A program made the translations under genes and the position numbers. A stretch of 36,819 bases of DNA from Neorhizobium huautlense (GTDB lineage Bacteria > Pseudomonadota > Alphaproteobacteria > Rhizobiales > Rhizobiaceae): assembly GCF_030811685.1 (NCBI RefSeq), contig NZ_JAUSRF010000029.1:1-36819 (forward strand), read 5' to 3'. This document shows positions 1-7,641 of the stretch, in pieces. The notes under the pieces were generated by a model, which searched no databases, was not told where the DNA came from, and saw only the letters and a program-made list of their open reading frames with translations. Positions within the stretch are counted from its first letter, which is position 1, and each line of letters opens with the position of its first letter.

Positions 1-52
1 ATCTCGAGAGCCGTCTGTTCGGGAGCAGGTTTCTTCAACATGACCCAGTGAA

Positions 53-547
53 TCACAAAACCCCTGGACCAGCCAGGGGTTTGTCAGCAGTCTGGCGGCT
101 GTAGCCGTAAGCGTATTTTTCAGCAAACAGGTAATCGCTGACCTGCAGCGTGGGGGCCATGGAAGCCGATGGCGTGCTGAAAGGCTCGACCAGGAAACTG
201 CGGACCAGCATTGCCAGGGCCAAAAAGCCGAGCCACAGACCGAGCAGGCCATACCAGCGGGAATACCATGGAAAATGCTGCTGGCCCCGGATCGAGCGGG
301 CGATCATGAAACCATGCACCACGCCGATGATCCGCCATGCAAGTGGGGCGAGATCGGCCAGGCCGCTGTACTCCGTACCGTAGGCATACCACCAGATGGC
401 GGCCATCGATCCGATGTCGAGGACAAGGTAGAGGATCGCCAGCCAGCCGCGACCGAGATAGGCCATGACCGCTTCGGGCCCGAAAATGAGGCCGATAATG
501 GCGGCGCAGGCGGGATGGCGAGAAATAAAGGCGCGAATAATCTTCAT
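53..547 (-). CDS. C-terminally truncated S26 (signal peptidase I-like) membrane protein
   Basis: The protein has 164 residues. Hydrophobic segments lie at about 12-30, 36-56 and 99-119. They are followed by a stretch typical of type I signal peptidases: EPFSTPSASMAPTL at 121-134, where S129 matches the catalytic serine, then DYLFAEKYAYGYSR at 138-151. In intact S26 enzymes this is followed by about 100 or more residues carrying the catalytic lysine. Here the reading frame leaves the family after R151 and ends QTADKPLAGPGVL. Those last 13 residues are encoded by a terminator-like repeat, so the gene appears cut by it. Without the lysine it should not be an active peptidase. The start follows a weak AGGTG motif. 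Either it is a decayed gene or the membrane part has a separate role. The S26 relation is fairly sure; any remaining function is unknown. Confidence 0.6.
   Translation of the reverse strand: MKIIRAFISRHPACAAIIGLIFGPEAVMAYLGRGWLAILYLVLDIGSMAAIWWYAYGTEYSGLADLAPLAWRIIGVVHGFMIARSIRGQQHFPWYSRWYGLLGLWLGFLALAMLVRSFLVEPFSTPSASMAPTLQVSDYLFAEKYAYGYSRQTADKPLAGPGVL
55..94 (-). repeat. Terminator-like repeat element, copy 1
   Basis: Read on the minus strand it is CAGACTGCTGACAAACCCC, an 11-base middle, then GGGGTTTTGT. The same 19-base left part and 10-base right part occur on the plus strand at 36727-36768 with a different 13-base middle. The element starts exactly at the codon after R151 of the S26-like ORF and supplies that ORF's last codons and, just beyond, its stop. 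Each copy is oriented the same way relative to the upstream gene. Confidence 0.6.
58..82 (-). terminator. Rho-independent terminator inside repeat copy 1
   Basis: A perfect 10-base-pair stem (AAACCCCTGG with CCAGGGGTTT) closes a 5-base loop. On the minus strand it is followed by TTTTGTGA. It overlaps the last codons of the truncated S26-like gene. Confidence 0.6.
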
Positions 548-760
548 CGAAACACCTGCGGCTGTTTTCCGAGTTTTCGCTTCGGCCTGGTGATCCGCGA
601 GGAACTGGCGCGATTGGCTGGAAAGGTGAATGTCTAATCAAATTCCGGCGGGTGAATGCCGTGTCGGCGCAGATTATCGGAGAGGATAGGCTGAGGAAGG
701 GTAAAATTCCCTATCATCATGTATTTTAGAGCGTATTTCCGTCTGTGTGCCGCAAAAGAA

Positions 761-795
761 AACGCCCGGACTGTTTGGCAATCCGGGCGTTTTTT
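761..795 (-). terminator. Bidirectional terminator downstream of gpt
   Basis: The arms AACGCCCGGA (761-770) and TCCGGGCGTT (782-791) form a 10-base-pair stem around an 11-base loop. The plus strand has a run of T after it, and the minus strand reads TTCTTTT. It lies about 24 bases past the gpt stop codon, so its main job is probably to end gpt. Confidence 0.7.
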
Positions 796-814
796 ATCCG
801 AGGTGCGATGTTGC

Positions 815-1312
815 TTAGCCGCGGTGACCCTTGGCGATCGGCTCCTGATAAGTGAAACCCATGTCCCAGGGGAAATAGATCCACGTATCCTGCGAAACCT
901 CAGTCACGAACGTGTCGATTGTCGGCACGCCGGATGGTTTTGCGTAGACGCAGGCGAAATGTGCCTTCGGCATCATGGCGCGCACTTCGAGCGCCGTCTT
1001 GCCGGTATCGGTGAGGTCGTCGACGACGAGCACGCCTTCGCCGCCGTTTTCCATCAGTTCCGGCGAAATGCCCTTGAGGAGCACGGTATCGCCCTGGTTG
1101 ACGTAATCATGGCGGGTGGCGATGCAGACGGTGTCGATCATGCGGATGTTGAGTTCGCGCGAAATGATCGCCGCCGGCACGAGGCCGCCGCGGGTGATGC
1201 AGACGATGGCCTTGAACTCCTGGCCAAGGCCGGACAGGCGCCAGGACAGGGCACGGGTATCACGGTGGAACTGGTCCCAGGAAACGGGAAAGGCTTTATC
1301 GGGAAGAGACAT
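815..1312 (-). CDS. gpt: Xanthine-guanine phosphoribosyltransferase
   Basis: This enzyme of purine salvage converts xanthine, guanine or hypoxanthine plus PRPP to the nucleoside monophosphate, usually at the inner face of the membrane. The protein has 165 residues against 152 in E. coli Gpt. The type I phosphoribosyltransferase PRPP loop is clear as VVDDLTDTGKTA. The N-terminal stretch SWDQFHRDTRALSWRL and the segment ITRGGLVPAAII are typical of Gpt. The ATG at 1312 was chosen because GGAG lies about 8 bases upstream and the family begins here; the longer in-frame extension to 1414 looks like non-coding sequence. It is a single-gene unit ending in its own terminator, divergent from the YezG-like gene. 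Confidence 0.93.
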   Translation of the reverse strand: MSLPDKAFPVSWDQFHRDTRALSWRLSGLGQEFKAIVCITRGGLVPAAIISRELNIRMIDTVCIATRHDYVNQGDTVLLKGISPELMENGGEGVLVVDDLTDTGKTALEVRAMMPKAHFACVYAKPSGVPTIDTFVTEVSQDTWIYFPWDMGFTYQEPIAKGHRG

Positions 1313-1585
1313 CCGACGGGCTCCGCAAGCGTTGTGTGAATGAAACGGGCGGCCGCAGAACGGAAACGCCAAAAGGCCGGTTTCCCGACCCCTTGCAGCC
1401 TGTAATAACGGCATCGGCGGATCTAAGGCAAGCGCGCGGGTGTCGCATCTGTGGATGAGCGGGGTAATTGTACCAACTTGCCGGTCGAGATGGAGGCGCT
1501 ATTTCCGCGACGCGTCCATTTTACCGCTTTCCTGACGGGCATATGGGCGCATCACTGTTTGCCATGAAATGTGGATTGGACCGGA

Positions 1586-2263
1586 ATGTCGCCTGAAATC
1601 GAAGCCCTCAACAAGACGATCGCCTCCGGCATTTATGCGGCTCTGCCGAAAGAGGGCTGGACGGCCGCGACCTATCGCTTCAATGCGATCACGCGCTATT
1701 CCGAGGAAACGGGTATGTGCCGTCTGGAAACAGGCGCAAACCAGTCTTTTGTCGTCGAGGATGACGCCACCGATGCCTTGAAGGATCTGCGCACCGCTAT
1801 GGCAAAGGCTCATGCCGAAGGGCACGCCTGGTATTCGGCGGCAGTGACCTTGATGCCGGATGGCAGTTTTCGCTTCGATTTTATTTACGACAAGCTACCG
1901 CCCTTCAAGATCGTGCCGTCGCATGACAAATGGGTGGATGAATTTCGCGCATATCCGCGACCCGACATGCAAGGCCCCGGCATCCGGATGTGCACGACCT
2001 GCGGATCGGGCGAGCAGCAGGCGGTGGTGCAGCACGGTTCCTATCTCATCCGCTGCGGCGGATGCGGCAAGGGCATCGTTGCCACGTCCTTCATTGCCAT
2101 CAGCCAGACGGATGACGTCTGTTCGGCCTATGTCGATCCGGGTTTTGACCAGCCGCCGGCGGAGGGCGCCCTGATCGCACGCGGACCGCTGTGGGAGATC
2201 GCCGATGCGGTGAACCGTGTTGCGGATAAGGGGGAGGCCGTGCTTTTGGTGGCGGCGGGGTGA
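1586..2263 (+). CDS. YezG/DUF600-like protein with C-terminal zinc-ribbon-like motif
   Basis: The protein has 225 residues. The N-terminal half resembles the YezG (DUF600) immunity-protein fold: a helix with IYAALPKEGW, then HAWYSAAVTLMPDGSFRFDFIYDKLP, which matches the family's PW-ss-LTL-x-DGxF-x-xDFxY core. The C-terminal part has two Cys pairs, CTTCGSG and CGGCGKG, about 20 residues apart, spaced as in a zinc ribbon, and then an acidic tail. YezG proteins usually protect against polymorphic toxins, but no toxin gene is next to it. Starts are possible at GTG 1571 or ATG 1586; ATG was preferred. It stands alone between gpt and an exported DUF1963 protein. Function not known; the YezG relation is moderate. 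Confidence 0.55.
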   Translation: MSPEIEALNKTIASGIYAALPKEGWTAATYRFNAITRYSEETGMCRLETGANQSFVVEDDATDALKDLRTAMAKAHAEGHAWYSAAVTLMPDGSFRFDFIYDKLPPFKIVPSHDKWVDEFRAYPRPDMQGPGIRMCTTCGSGEQQAVVQHGSYLIRCGGCGKGIVATSFIAISQTDDVCSAYVDPGFDQPPAEGALIARGPLWEIADAVNRVADKGEAVLLVAAG

Positions 2264-2388
2264 ATGCCTGTCGCGGCTTCGTGTCACAACCCTGTCACGT
2301 TCCACTCGCAATCCGGCTTCGACTTGATCTTGCCCCGCGAGTCACGGCACTGCTTTCCTGAACCCGCGAACAGCCCGAGGAGCCGACC

Positions 2389-3663
2389 ATGTCCCGCCGT
2401 TTCCATCTCGCGCTCGCCGGCAGCCTGTTTGCCTGCGTTTCCATGATGCCGCATACCGCGCTGGCGCAGGAGGGCGACGAAATCCTGGGCCTGCCGACCT
2501 CGCGCGACGAACTGTCCGACCGGCTGACCGAGGCGGGCATGTCGGCCGCTGGTGTCGAGGCCATCATCAAGGTGGCGCGTGACGGTATCGTGCTCGATAC
2601 GAAGGCGGCGGACGAGGCGGCACTTGCGCCCGGTTTTTCCAAGGTCGGTGGCCTTCCTGACCTGCCCAAAAATATCGAATGGCCGGTGCGGCCGGCCTAT
2701 GACGGCGCGGAAACACTGGCCGCGCAGTTCACCGCCGATGCAGTGACGTTTTATGGCGATGCCGGGATCGCGCCGCCGTGGATGCCGGAGACGGAGGGCA
2801 AGGCTTTTCTGGCGGAACGCAAGCGCGCCCGTGACGAGGCGATGGCCGCGACGCTGAAGATCATGAAGGATTCCGGCGCCGAGGTAAACGAGGACGAACT
2901 CGCAGAAGAGATGACCTTGCCGGCGGATGTTGCCATCAAGGCCGCCACCGAACAGCGGCTGCTGGCCGATGCCGTGACAAAACCGTTTCCGCTGCCTTTC
3001 ATCGCGCAGGTGGATCTGGCAGCAATGGCGAATGAGCCGGGTTTCGACAAGGCGTTGCCGACCAACGGCCGGCTGCTGTTCTTCTACGACATGCCGGTTT
3101 TGCCGGCGAGCTACGAGCCACGTGGCAAGGCCGGCTGGAAGGTGATTTACGACGATACGCCGGTGGCAGACCTTGAGCGCAAGCCGCTGCCGAAGGCACT
3201 GGCCGATTTTCCCGGCACGGCCAGCCTGAAAGCGGCGGCAATCACGCCGCGTTCCGTGGTGACGACGGTTCCGATCGGTGATGCCGGCTGGGATGTGGTG
3301 GGGGAAATCAGCGGCGACGACACCTCGATCTATTCCGGCTGGCTGTTTTCGCTTGGCTTCCCGATCGAGGCCGAGGGCGGCAATCACCAACTTGGCGGCT
3401 GGCCGCGCGCCATCCAGTCAGGCATGCAGGCGACGAGCCAGTTGGCTTCGAACGGTGTTTATGTCGGGGATGGCAAGGCTTTCGAGACGGAAGAGGGCAA
3501 ACGTTTGCTGGCCGGCGCAAAGGACTGGCATCTTGTGCTGCAGATCGGCACGGACGATGCGACCGGTTATCCCTTTCCCGGTGCGCTTTACGTGCTGATG
3601 CGCGAAGAGGATCTGGCAGCGCGCAATTTCGACAAGGCCTGGGTGGTCTACGAGCAGGATTGA
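2389..3663 (+). CDS. Exported DUF1963 (YwqG-like) protein
   Basis: The protein has 424 residues. It starts with a clear Sec signal peptide (positive MSRR, hydrophobic core, probable cleavage after ALA at about residue 25). DUF1963 hallmarks follow: KVGGLPDLPKNIEWP near residues 86-100, PFPLPFIAQVDLAAM with GRLLFFYD at about 200-235, and a late HQLGGWP motif followed by IQSGMQ. Most YwqG-like proteins are cytoplasmic and of unknown role; this one is predicted to be periplasmic, and its first 85 residues form an extra segment. The start is supported by GAGGAG 7-12 bases upstream. It converges on the PurA-like gene, with a weak 6-base-pair hairpin at 3667-3683 in the gap. Function unknown. Confidence 0.8.
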   Translation: MSRRFHLALAGSLFACVSMMPHTALAQEGDEILGLPTSRDELSDRLTEAGMSAAGVEAIIKVARDGIVLDTKAADEAALAPGFSKVGGLPDLPKNIEWPVRPAYDGAETLAAQFTADAVTFYGDAGIAPPWMPETEGKAFLAERKRARDEAMAATLKIMKDSGAEVNEDELAEEMTLPADVAIKAATEQRLLADAVTKPFPLPFIAQVDLAAMANEPGFDKALPTNGRLLFFYDMPVLPASYEPRGKAGWKVIYDDTPVADLERKPLPKALADFPGTASLKAAAITPRSVVTTVPIGDAGWDVVGEISGDDTSIYSGWLFSLGFPIEAEGGNHQLGGWPRAIQSGMQATSQLASNGVYVGDGKAFETEEGKRLLAGAKDWHLVLQIGTDDATGYPFPGALYVLMREEDLAARNFDKAWVVYEQD

Positions 3664-3734
3664 GGAGGGAGCACATTGCTCCCGCCATCTTCTCAGCGTC
3701 GGGACAAGGGGGCGTCAGGTGCTGCGCGGCTCCA

Positions 3735-4943
3735 TCACGCCGCCACATCCACCTTCCTGCCGACATCGCCACGCTGTGGGCCCCAGCTTTCGGCGACAAG
3801 CGGCAGGCCGGTTGCCCGGGCGATCTCATAGGCCGCATCGGCGGGATCGAGCATCATCACGCCGTCGCCATCGATGACAGCAAATGCACCTTCTGCCTGA
3901 TCGATGCACGTAACGGCGAGGCCTGCGTGGACGGTAATGCCCTTACGTCGCAAAGCGAGATCCTGGACGATGGCGTCTCTCAGCAAGCCGAGATCGAGCA
4001 GGGCGAGACGCAGCGTGCCCTGCCAGTCGTTCGGTGCATTGGTGGGATCGACGACACGGATGTTTTCGAGCATCGGCCTCTCGCATTTCAGCGGGCCAGC
4101 ACCGTGGCGGGTGGTGTAGATGCGTGTCGCATAGACAACGTCGAGCATGTCGATCCCTGCCTCGGCGGCGATGGCCAGCATGTTGGCAAGCCCGGTATTC
4201 GAGCGGGTGACATGCGGGAAGGCGCCGAAATCCTGATCGAGCAGCAGGCCCTGTGCTGCCTCGAAAATCACCGGACCGAGCTGCGCCAGACGCCGGTCGG
4301 GCCAGAGCGAGACGTGGTCGAGCGTGGCATCGCAATCTTCAAGGAAGCGCAAAAGCGTGGTTTGGTCGGCAAGCGCTGCCGCCAGTTCTTCGGGCAGGGT
4401 GGTGATGCCGAGCGTTTTCAGACGCTGTGGTACCCATTGATCGCGAATGGCGATGAGGCGGGCTTTGAGGTCCGGGCGAAACAGGTCGCGCATGGTGAGC
4501 GTGAATTCAGGGCGCAGGTTACGCTCGATCGTTTCGCCGAAGCCGAGGCCGCAGCTGCCGTGACGATCGGCGCCGCGCGCCATTTCGATCGCCTGGTTGA
4601 TGATCACGTCATAGGGCGTGGTGACTTGCACATTCGGATCGCTGGTGAGGCGAGGGCGGTAGCCGAGGTTTTCGAGCGCCGCCATCTCGTCGAGCAGCAG
4701 CATCGGGTGAGCGACGAAAAACCGGCTGAAATGCGTGGCTGCGCCGGCAAATGTACCCGAACCGACATGGTGAAACACATGTCGATGGCCGATGGGCGAG
4801 ATGACGGTGTGGCCGGCCTGCGCGCCGCCATTCGAGCGGACGACGACAGCGCTTTGTGTGGCAGCCGCCAGGCGGTCGACCATCAGTCCCTTGCCTTCGT
4901 CTCCATAGGCTGCGCCGATCACGGCTTGTGCGCGGATGGTCAT
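3735..4943 (-). CDS. Divergent adenylosuccinate synthetase-like (PurA-like) ligase
   Basis: The protein has 402 residues, shorter than housekeeping PurA (about 430). Conserved family elements are GDEGKG at 14-19 (catalytic Asp and phosphate loop), GHT at 44-46, HGSCGLGFGE at 128-137, and QGLLLDQDFGAFPHVTRSNTG at 231-251. PurA joins IMP and aspartate using GTP. Here the aspartate-binding loop (normally TTGRxRRxGW) is replaced by NAPNDWQGTLRLA at about 302-314. The guanine-recognising KLD is CID (346-348), and the C-terminal GPDR is GPQR. The substrate may therefore differ, and this is unlikely to be the cell's main PurA. AGGAG precedes the ATG. It lies 58 bases downstream of the VWA gene on the same strand, probably co-transcribed under the NrtR-type regulator. 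Confidence 0.75.
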   Translation of the reverse strand: MTIRAQAVIGAAYGDEGKGLMVDRLAAATQSAVVVRSNGGAQAGHTVISPIGHRHVFHHVGSGTFAGAATHFSRFFVAHPMLLLDEMAALENLGYRPRLTSDPNVQVTTPYDVIINQAIEMARGADRHGSCGLGFGETIERNLRPEFTLTMRDLFRPDLKARLIAIRDQWVPQRLKTLGITTLPEELAAALADQTTLLRFLEDCDATLDHVSLWPDRRLAQLGPVIFEAAQGLLLDQDFGAFPHVTRSNTGLANMLAIAAEAGIDMLDVVYATRIYTTRHGAGPLKCERPMLENIRVVDPTNAPNDWQGTLRLALLDLGLLRDAIVQDLALRRKGITVHAGLAVTCIDQAEGAFAVIDGDGVMMLDPADAAYEIARATGLPLVAESWGPQRGDVGRKVDVAA

Positions 4944-4968
4944 GGGTGGTCTCCTTGTGTTGGGGAGG

Positions 4969-4992
4969 GGCCCGGAACGATGGCTCCGGGCC
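4969..4992 (-). other. Intercistronic stem-loop between VWA and PurA-like genes
   Basis: The arms GGCCCGGA (4969-4976) and TCCGGGCC (4985-4992) form an 8-base-pair stem with an 8-base loop. No run of T follows on the minus strand, so it is more likely a processing, stability or partial-attenuation structure than a full terminator. Confidence 0.35.
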
Positions 4993-5001
4993 TTCGTGGC
5001 A

Positions 5002-5907
5002 TCAGAAGAAGTTCAAAAACCGCTTCTTCGGCTGCGTCCGCACCGCTTTCGCAACCACATTACCGGCATCCGCGCCCCAGCTGGCGGCGACGTCGTCGGC
5101 ATCGCGGCCCTCGTTTATCTCGATGATCGAGACCACCAGTTCGGCGAGCCTGCGATAATCCTCCAGCACAAAAGTGCGGCCGGGCAGGAGCGGCTCCCAC
5201 GTCTCGAGCACCTTGCTCATCCGCATCGACGCATATCCCTCGCGGATGACGATGTGAAAGACATCGTAATATTTTTGCGCGAGCTCAAGGCATTGACGGG
5301 CGGTGAGGCCATGGCGCGGACCTTCGGTGCCGAAGATGCGGGTGATCTGCGGGCCGGTGAGACCATTGAGGATCGGTTCGTCGCCGATGGTGAAGAGGTA
5401 ACCCTTTCGGCCACGTTTTTCGAAAGCGTCTGTCGTGGTCTTCAAGGCTGCCAGCAAGTGGGCGGCGCTATAACTTTCGCCGTCATTGCCGCCGCCGCCG
5501 CCTTCCAGCCACAGGCCACGGATCTGGCTGGCAAGCGAGATATCCGCCTCGAACTGGGTGGCCTGCAGGGGCGCGCTGTCGCAGGTAGCGTCACCGACGG
5601 CCGCGACCATGATATGGGGATCGGTGACCGGGCGGCGATCGTAGATTTCCGAGGTCAGCGTCACGAGTCCGTTGCGCATCAGTTCGTGGGCGATCATGCC
5701 CATCGAGCCGGTGACATCGGCAGCGAGAATGATCGGCGTCGACAGTGGATTGAAATCGCTGTCGCGGCTTTCGCGATAGCCAAACCGGGCGGGATCGAAA
5801 CGCGGATCCATGCCGGTGGCGCCAAACACTTCCGAACGGCTGCGGCCGTTGACGTGGCGCGCGTTGTAATCGGCCCAGTCGGCCGTGCTGAAACGTCCCA
5901 TACCCAT
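5002..5907 (-). CDS. VWA-domain protein with MIDAS motif
   Basis: The protein has 301 residues and no signal peptide or membrane segment, so it should be cytosolic. A von Willebrand A domain starts at about 57. The MIDAS metal motif appears as DVTGS at 64-68 (D-x-T-x-S), with a further acidic strand at IGDEP (174-178). A glycine-rich stretch GGGGGNDGES at 136-145 is conspicuous. The N-terminal 50 residues and the C-terminal tail, rich in Lys and Phe, match no domain I know. VWA proteins usually bind partner proteins or act with ATPases; none is adjacent. ATG 5907 has AAGGAG at good spacing, and longer readings run into the promoter region. It precedes the PurA-like gene and diverges from the NrtR-type gene. 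Exact role unknown. Confidence 0.7.
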   Translation of the reverse strand: MGMGRFSTADWADYNARHVNGRSRSEVFGATGMDPRFDPARFGYRESRDSDFNPLSTPIILAADVTGSMGMIAHELMRNGLVTLTSEIYDRRPVTDPHIMVAAVGDATCDSAPLQATQFEADISLASQIRGLWLEGGGGGNDGESYSAAHLLAALKTTTDAFEKRGRKGYLFTIGDEPILNGLTGPQITRIFGTEGPRHGLTARQCLELAQKYYDVFHIVIREGYASMRMSKVLETWEPLLPGRTFVLEDYRRLAELVVSIIEINEGRDADDVAASWGADAGNVVAKAVRTQPKKRFLNFF

Positions 5908-6002
5908 GGCAACACTCCTTTGCTTCTGCCTTCGGTTTTGCGGGCGTCGGGGCGGGGGGTCCTGAGTAAGGTGGCTGCCCTGTCGCTGAATATGGATATA
6001 AA

Positions 6003-6024
6003 CTTGCAAAATGTATTTTGCAAG
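6003..6024. promoter_or_regulatory. Perfect palindrome, probable NrtR-type operator
   Basis: The half-site CTTGCAAAAT is followed by GT and then its exact complement ATTTTGCAAG. A further half-like site, CTTTGCAA, lies at 6030-6037. It sits in the 200-base region between the divergent VWA and NrtR-type genes, where a repressor could control both. The binding protein is inferred from position only. Confidence 0.65.
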
Positions 6025-6107
6025 TCGCACTTTGCAATTTGTTGTTTTTGGCTGATCCGGGTATGAGGGGAGAAAGATCGGAAATGCGGGCGAGGGGATT
6101 GAAACAT

Positions 6108-6776
6108 ATGGCGGAAACGGAGTTTCCAAGGCCGATCGTGACGGTGGATATCGTGCTTCTGACCCTGCGTGAGGAGCGGCTTCACATTGCGTTACTGCCG
6201 CGTACTGCCGAGCCTTTCGCCGGCGTGGCGGCACTGATCGGCGGTTACGTTCATGTCGAGGAGGATTCGGATGCGGAGGCTGCCGTGGCGCGTATCCTCA
6301 AGGCCAAGGCGGGCTTAAGCGGCATCTTTTTCGAACAGCTGCAGACCTTTGCCTCGGTTGATCGTGATCCGCGCGACTGGTCCGTTTCCATCGCCTATTT
6401 CGCGCTGGTGCCGCAGGAGGTGCTGGACGAGGCCGGGGTGGCGCTGGAGTTGCGGCCGGTCGATGCCGCTGGTGAATTGCCCTTCGACCATGCCGACATC
6501 GTCCGGGCGGCACGGGAGCGGCTTCGCGGCAAGGGCGCCTATTCCACCATTCCGGCGCGGCTGTTGCCCGACATTTTTACCATGTCGGAACTGCAGGCGA
6601 TCTACGAGACGGTGATGGGGGAAAGGCTGGACCAGAGTGCCTTTCGTCGCAAGATCAACGATCTCAACCTGCTGGAAGAGGTGGAAGGCGAAAAGCGCCA
6701 GACCGAGCGGGCGCGGCGACCGACCACGCTCTACCGGCTTAAAGCGCCGCTTGCCGTGTTCGACCGGCGTATCTGA
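6108..6776 (+). CDS. NrtR-family transcriptional regulator (Nudix-like + winged helix)
   Basis: The protein has 222 residues. The N-terminal part is a Nudix-like sensor: RPIVTVDIVLLTL at 8-20, then the Nudix-box region from GG at 45-46 to GL at 69-70. The catalytic glutamates of the REUXEE core are absent (VARILKAK at 60-67), so it should bind a ligand rather than hydrolyse it. EQLQTFASVDRDPRDWSVSIAY at 76-97 is an NrtR hallmark. The C-terminal part is a winged helix (FTMSELQAIYE, then SAFRRKINDLNLL and an RRPTTLYRLK end). Known NrtR proteins repress NAD-related genes and respond to ADP-ribose or NAD-linked compounds. ATG 6108 has AGGGG at 6092-6096; an earlier ATG at 6084 is possible. It probably autoregulates through the palindrome upstream. 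Confidence 0.8.
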   Translation: MAETEFPRPIVTVDIVLLTLREERLHIALLPRTAEPFAGVAALIGGYVHVEEDSDAEAAVARILKAKAGLSGIFFEQLQTFASVDRDPRDWSVSIAYFALVPQEVLDEAGVALELRPVDAAGELPFDHADIVRAARERLRGKGAYSTIPARLLPDIFTMSELQAIYETVMGERLDQSAFRRKINDLNLLEEVEGEKRQTERARRPTTLYRLKAPLAVFDRRI

Positions 6777-6795
6777 GCAGGGCGGTGCGTCCTGT

Positions 6796-7641
6796 TTACC
6801 GCGACAGCAGTGTCAGCGCCGTCATCGAATCGAGCAGCGTGCGGGTGACGCCGCCAAACAGCACTTCCCACCAGCGGGCATGGCCATAACCGCCCATCAC
6901 CAGAAGATCGACGCTGGAATCGGCCAGCCGGTTTTCGATCGCCGCCGAGGCCTTGATGCCGCTTGTATGTTCGGTGCGTAGCGTAACGTTGACGCCGTGG
7001 CGCGACAGCGTGGCGGCAAGCTCGACGCCCGCCATTTCCGGCATCTGGCCAGACACTTCCGGCGGATCCACGCAGAAGATCTCCACGCTCTCGGCATTCT
7101 TGAGGAAGGGCAGCGCATCGAATGTGGCGCGGGTCGCCTCGCGTGAGCCGTTCCAGGCGATCAGCACGCGGCGGATCGGCTGCGGTTGCGTGATGGTGCG
7201 CGGCACCAGCAGCATGGGGCGGCCGCTTTCGAACAGAAAGGCTTCGAGATCGGCGCGATTGTCCGGTCCGCCTTCGGGCGGATTGCCCTGGCTTGCGACG
7301 ATGAGATCAACGGCACGGGCACTCTCGATGACATTGCCGGAGGCATAACCATTGGCCGAAACAAAGCTGCGCCATTCCGACGGAAGGCCCTGGCTTTCGA
7401 TGCGTTCGCGAAAGATCTTTTCGACCGAGGCGGTTTCGCGGCGCGCGGCTTCCTGCAGCACCTGCACGGCGGCGGGATCGGGAATTTCCATCGGCGCGAT
7501 CAGCGGCACGGCGGCCAGCGTTTCGGCATGGACACCAACGATATGGGCGGAAAACCGCTCGGACAGGAAGCTGGCGAAATCGCTGATCTGCCTTGCGCTG
7601 GCCGGATCATCGAGTACGGCCATGATGGTCTTGTAGCTCAT
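6796..7641 (-). CDS. Tandem universal stress protein (UspA family)
   Basis: The protein has 281 residues with two Usp domains, roughly 3-145 and 155-281. The first ends with LIVASQG and GRPMLLVPR; the second begins RRVLIAWNGSREATRA. The second ends with the nucleotide-binding pattern MGGYGH and GGVTRTLL, like ATP-binding Usp domains; the first lacks a clear version. Proteins of this type are cytoplasmic and induced by stress or stationary phase. GGAGGAGG lies just upstream of the ATG. It ends 19 bases from the stop of the convergent NrtR-type gene. The MoCF-domain gene lies 114 bases upstream on the same strand and may share transcription. Confidence 0.9.
   Translation of the reverse strand: MSYKTIMAVLDDPASARQISDFASFLSERFSAHIVGVHAETLAAVPLIAPMEIPDPAAVQVLQEAARRETASVEKIFRERIESQGLPSEWRSFVSANGYASGNVIESARAVDLIVASQGNPPEGGPDNRADLEAFLFESGRPMLLVPRTITQPQPIRRVLIAWNGSREATRATFDALPFLKNAESVEIFCVDPPEVSGQMPEMAGVELAATLSRHGVNVTLRTEHTSGIKASAAIENRLADSSVDLLVMGGYGHARWWEVLFGGVTRTLLDSMTALTLLSR

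Noticed and set aside
3660..5126. Long 488-codon plus-strand reading frame
   Set aside because: It is antisense to the clear PurA-like gene; composition is Arg/Gly/His-rich without domains. Long antisense frames are common in GC-rich DNA.
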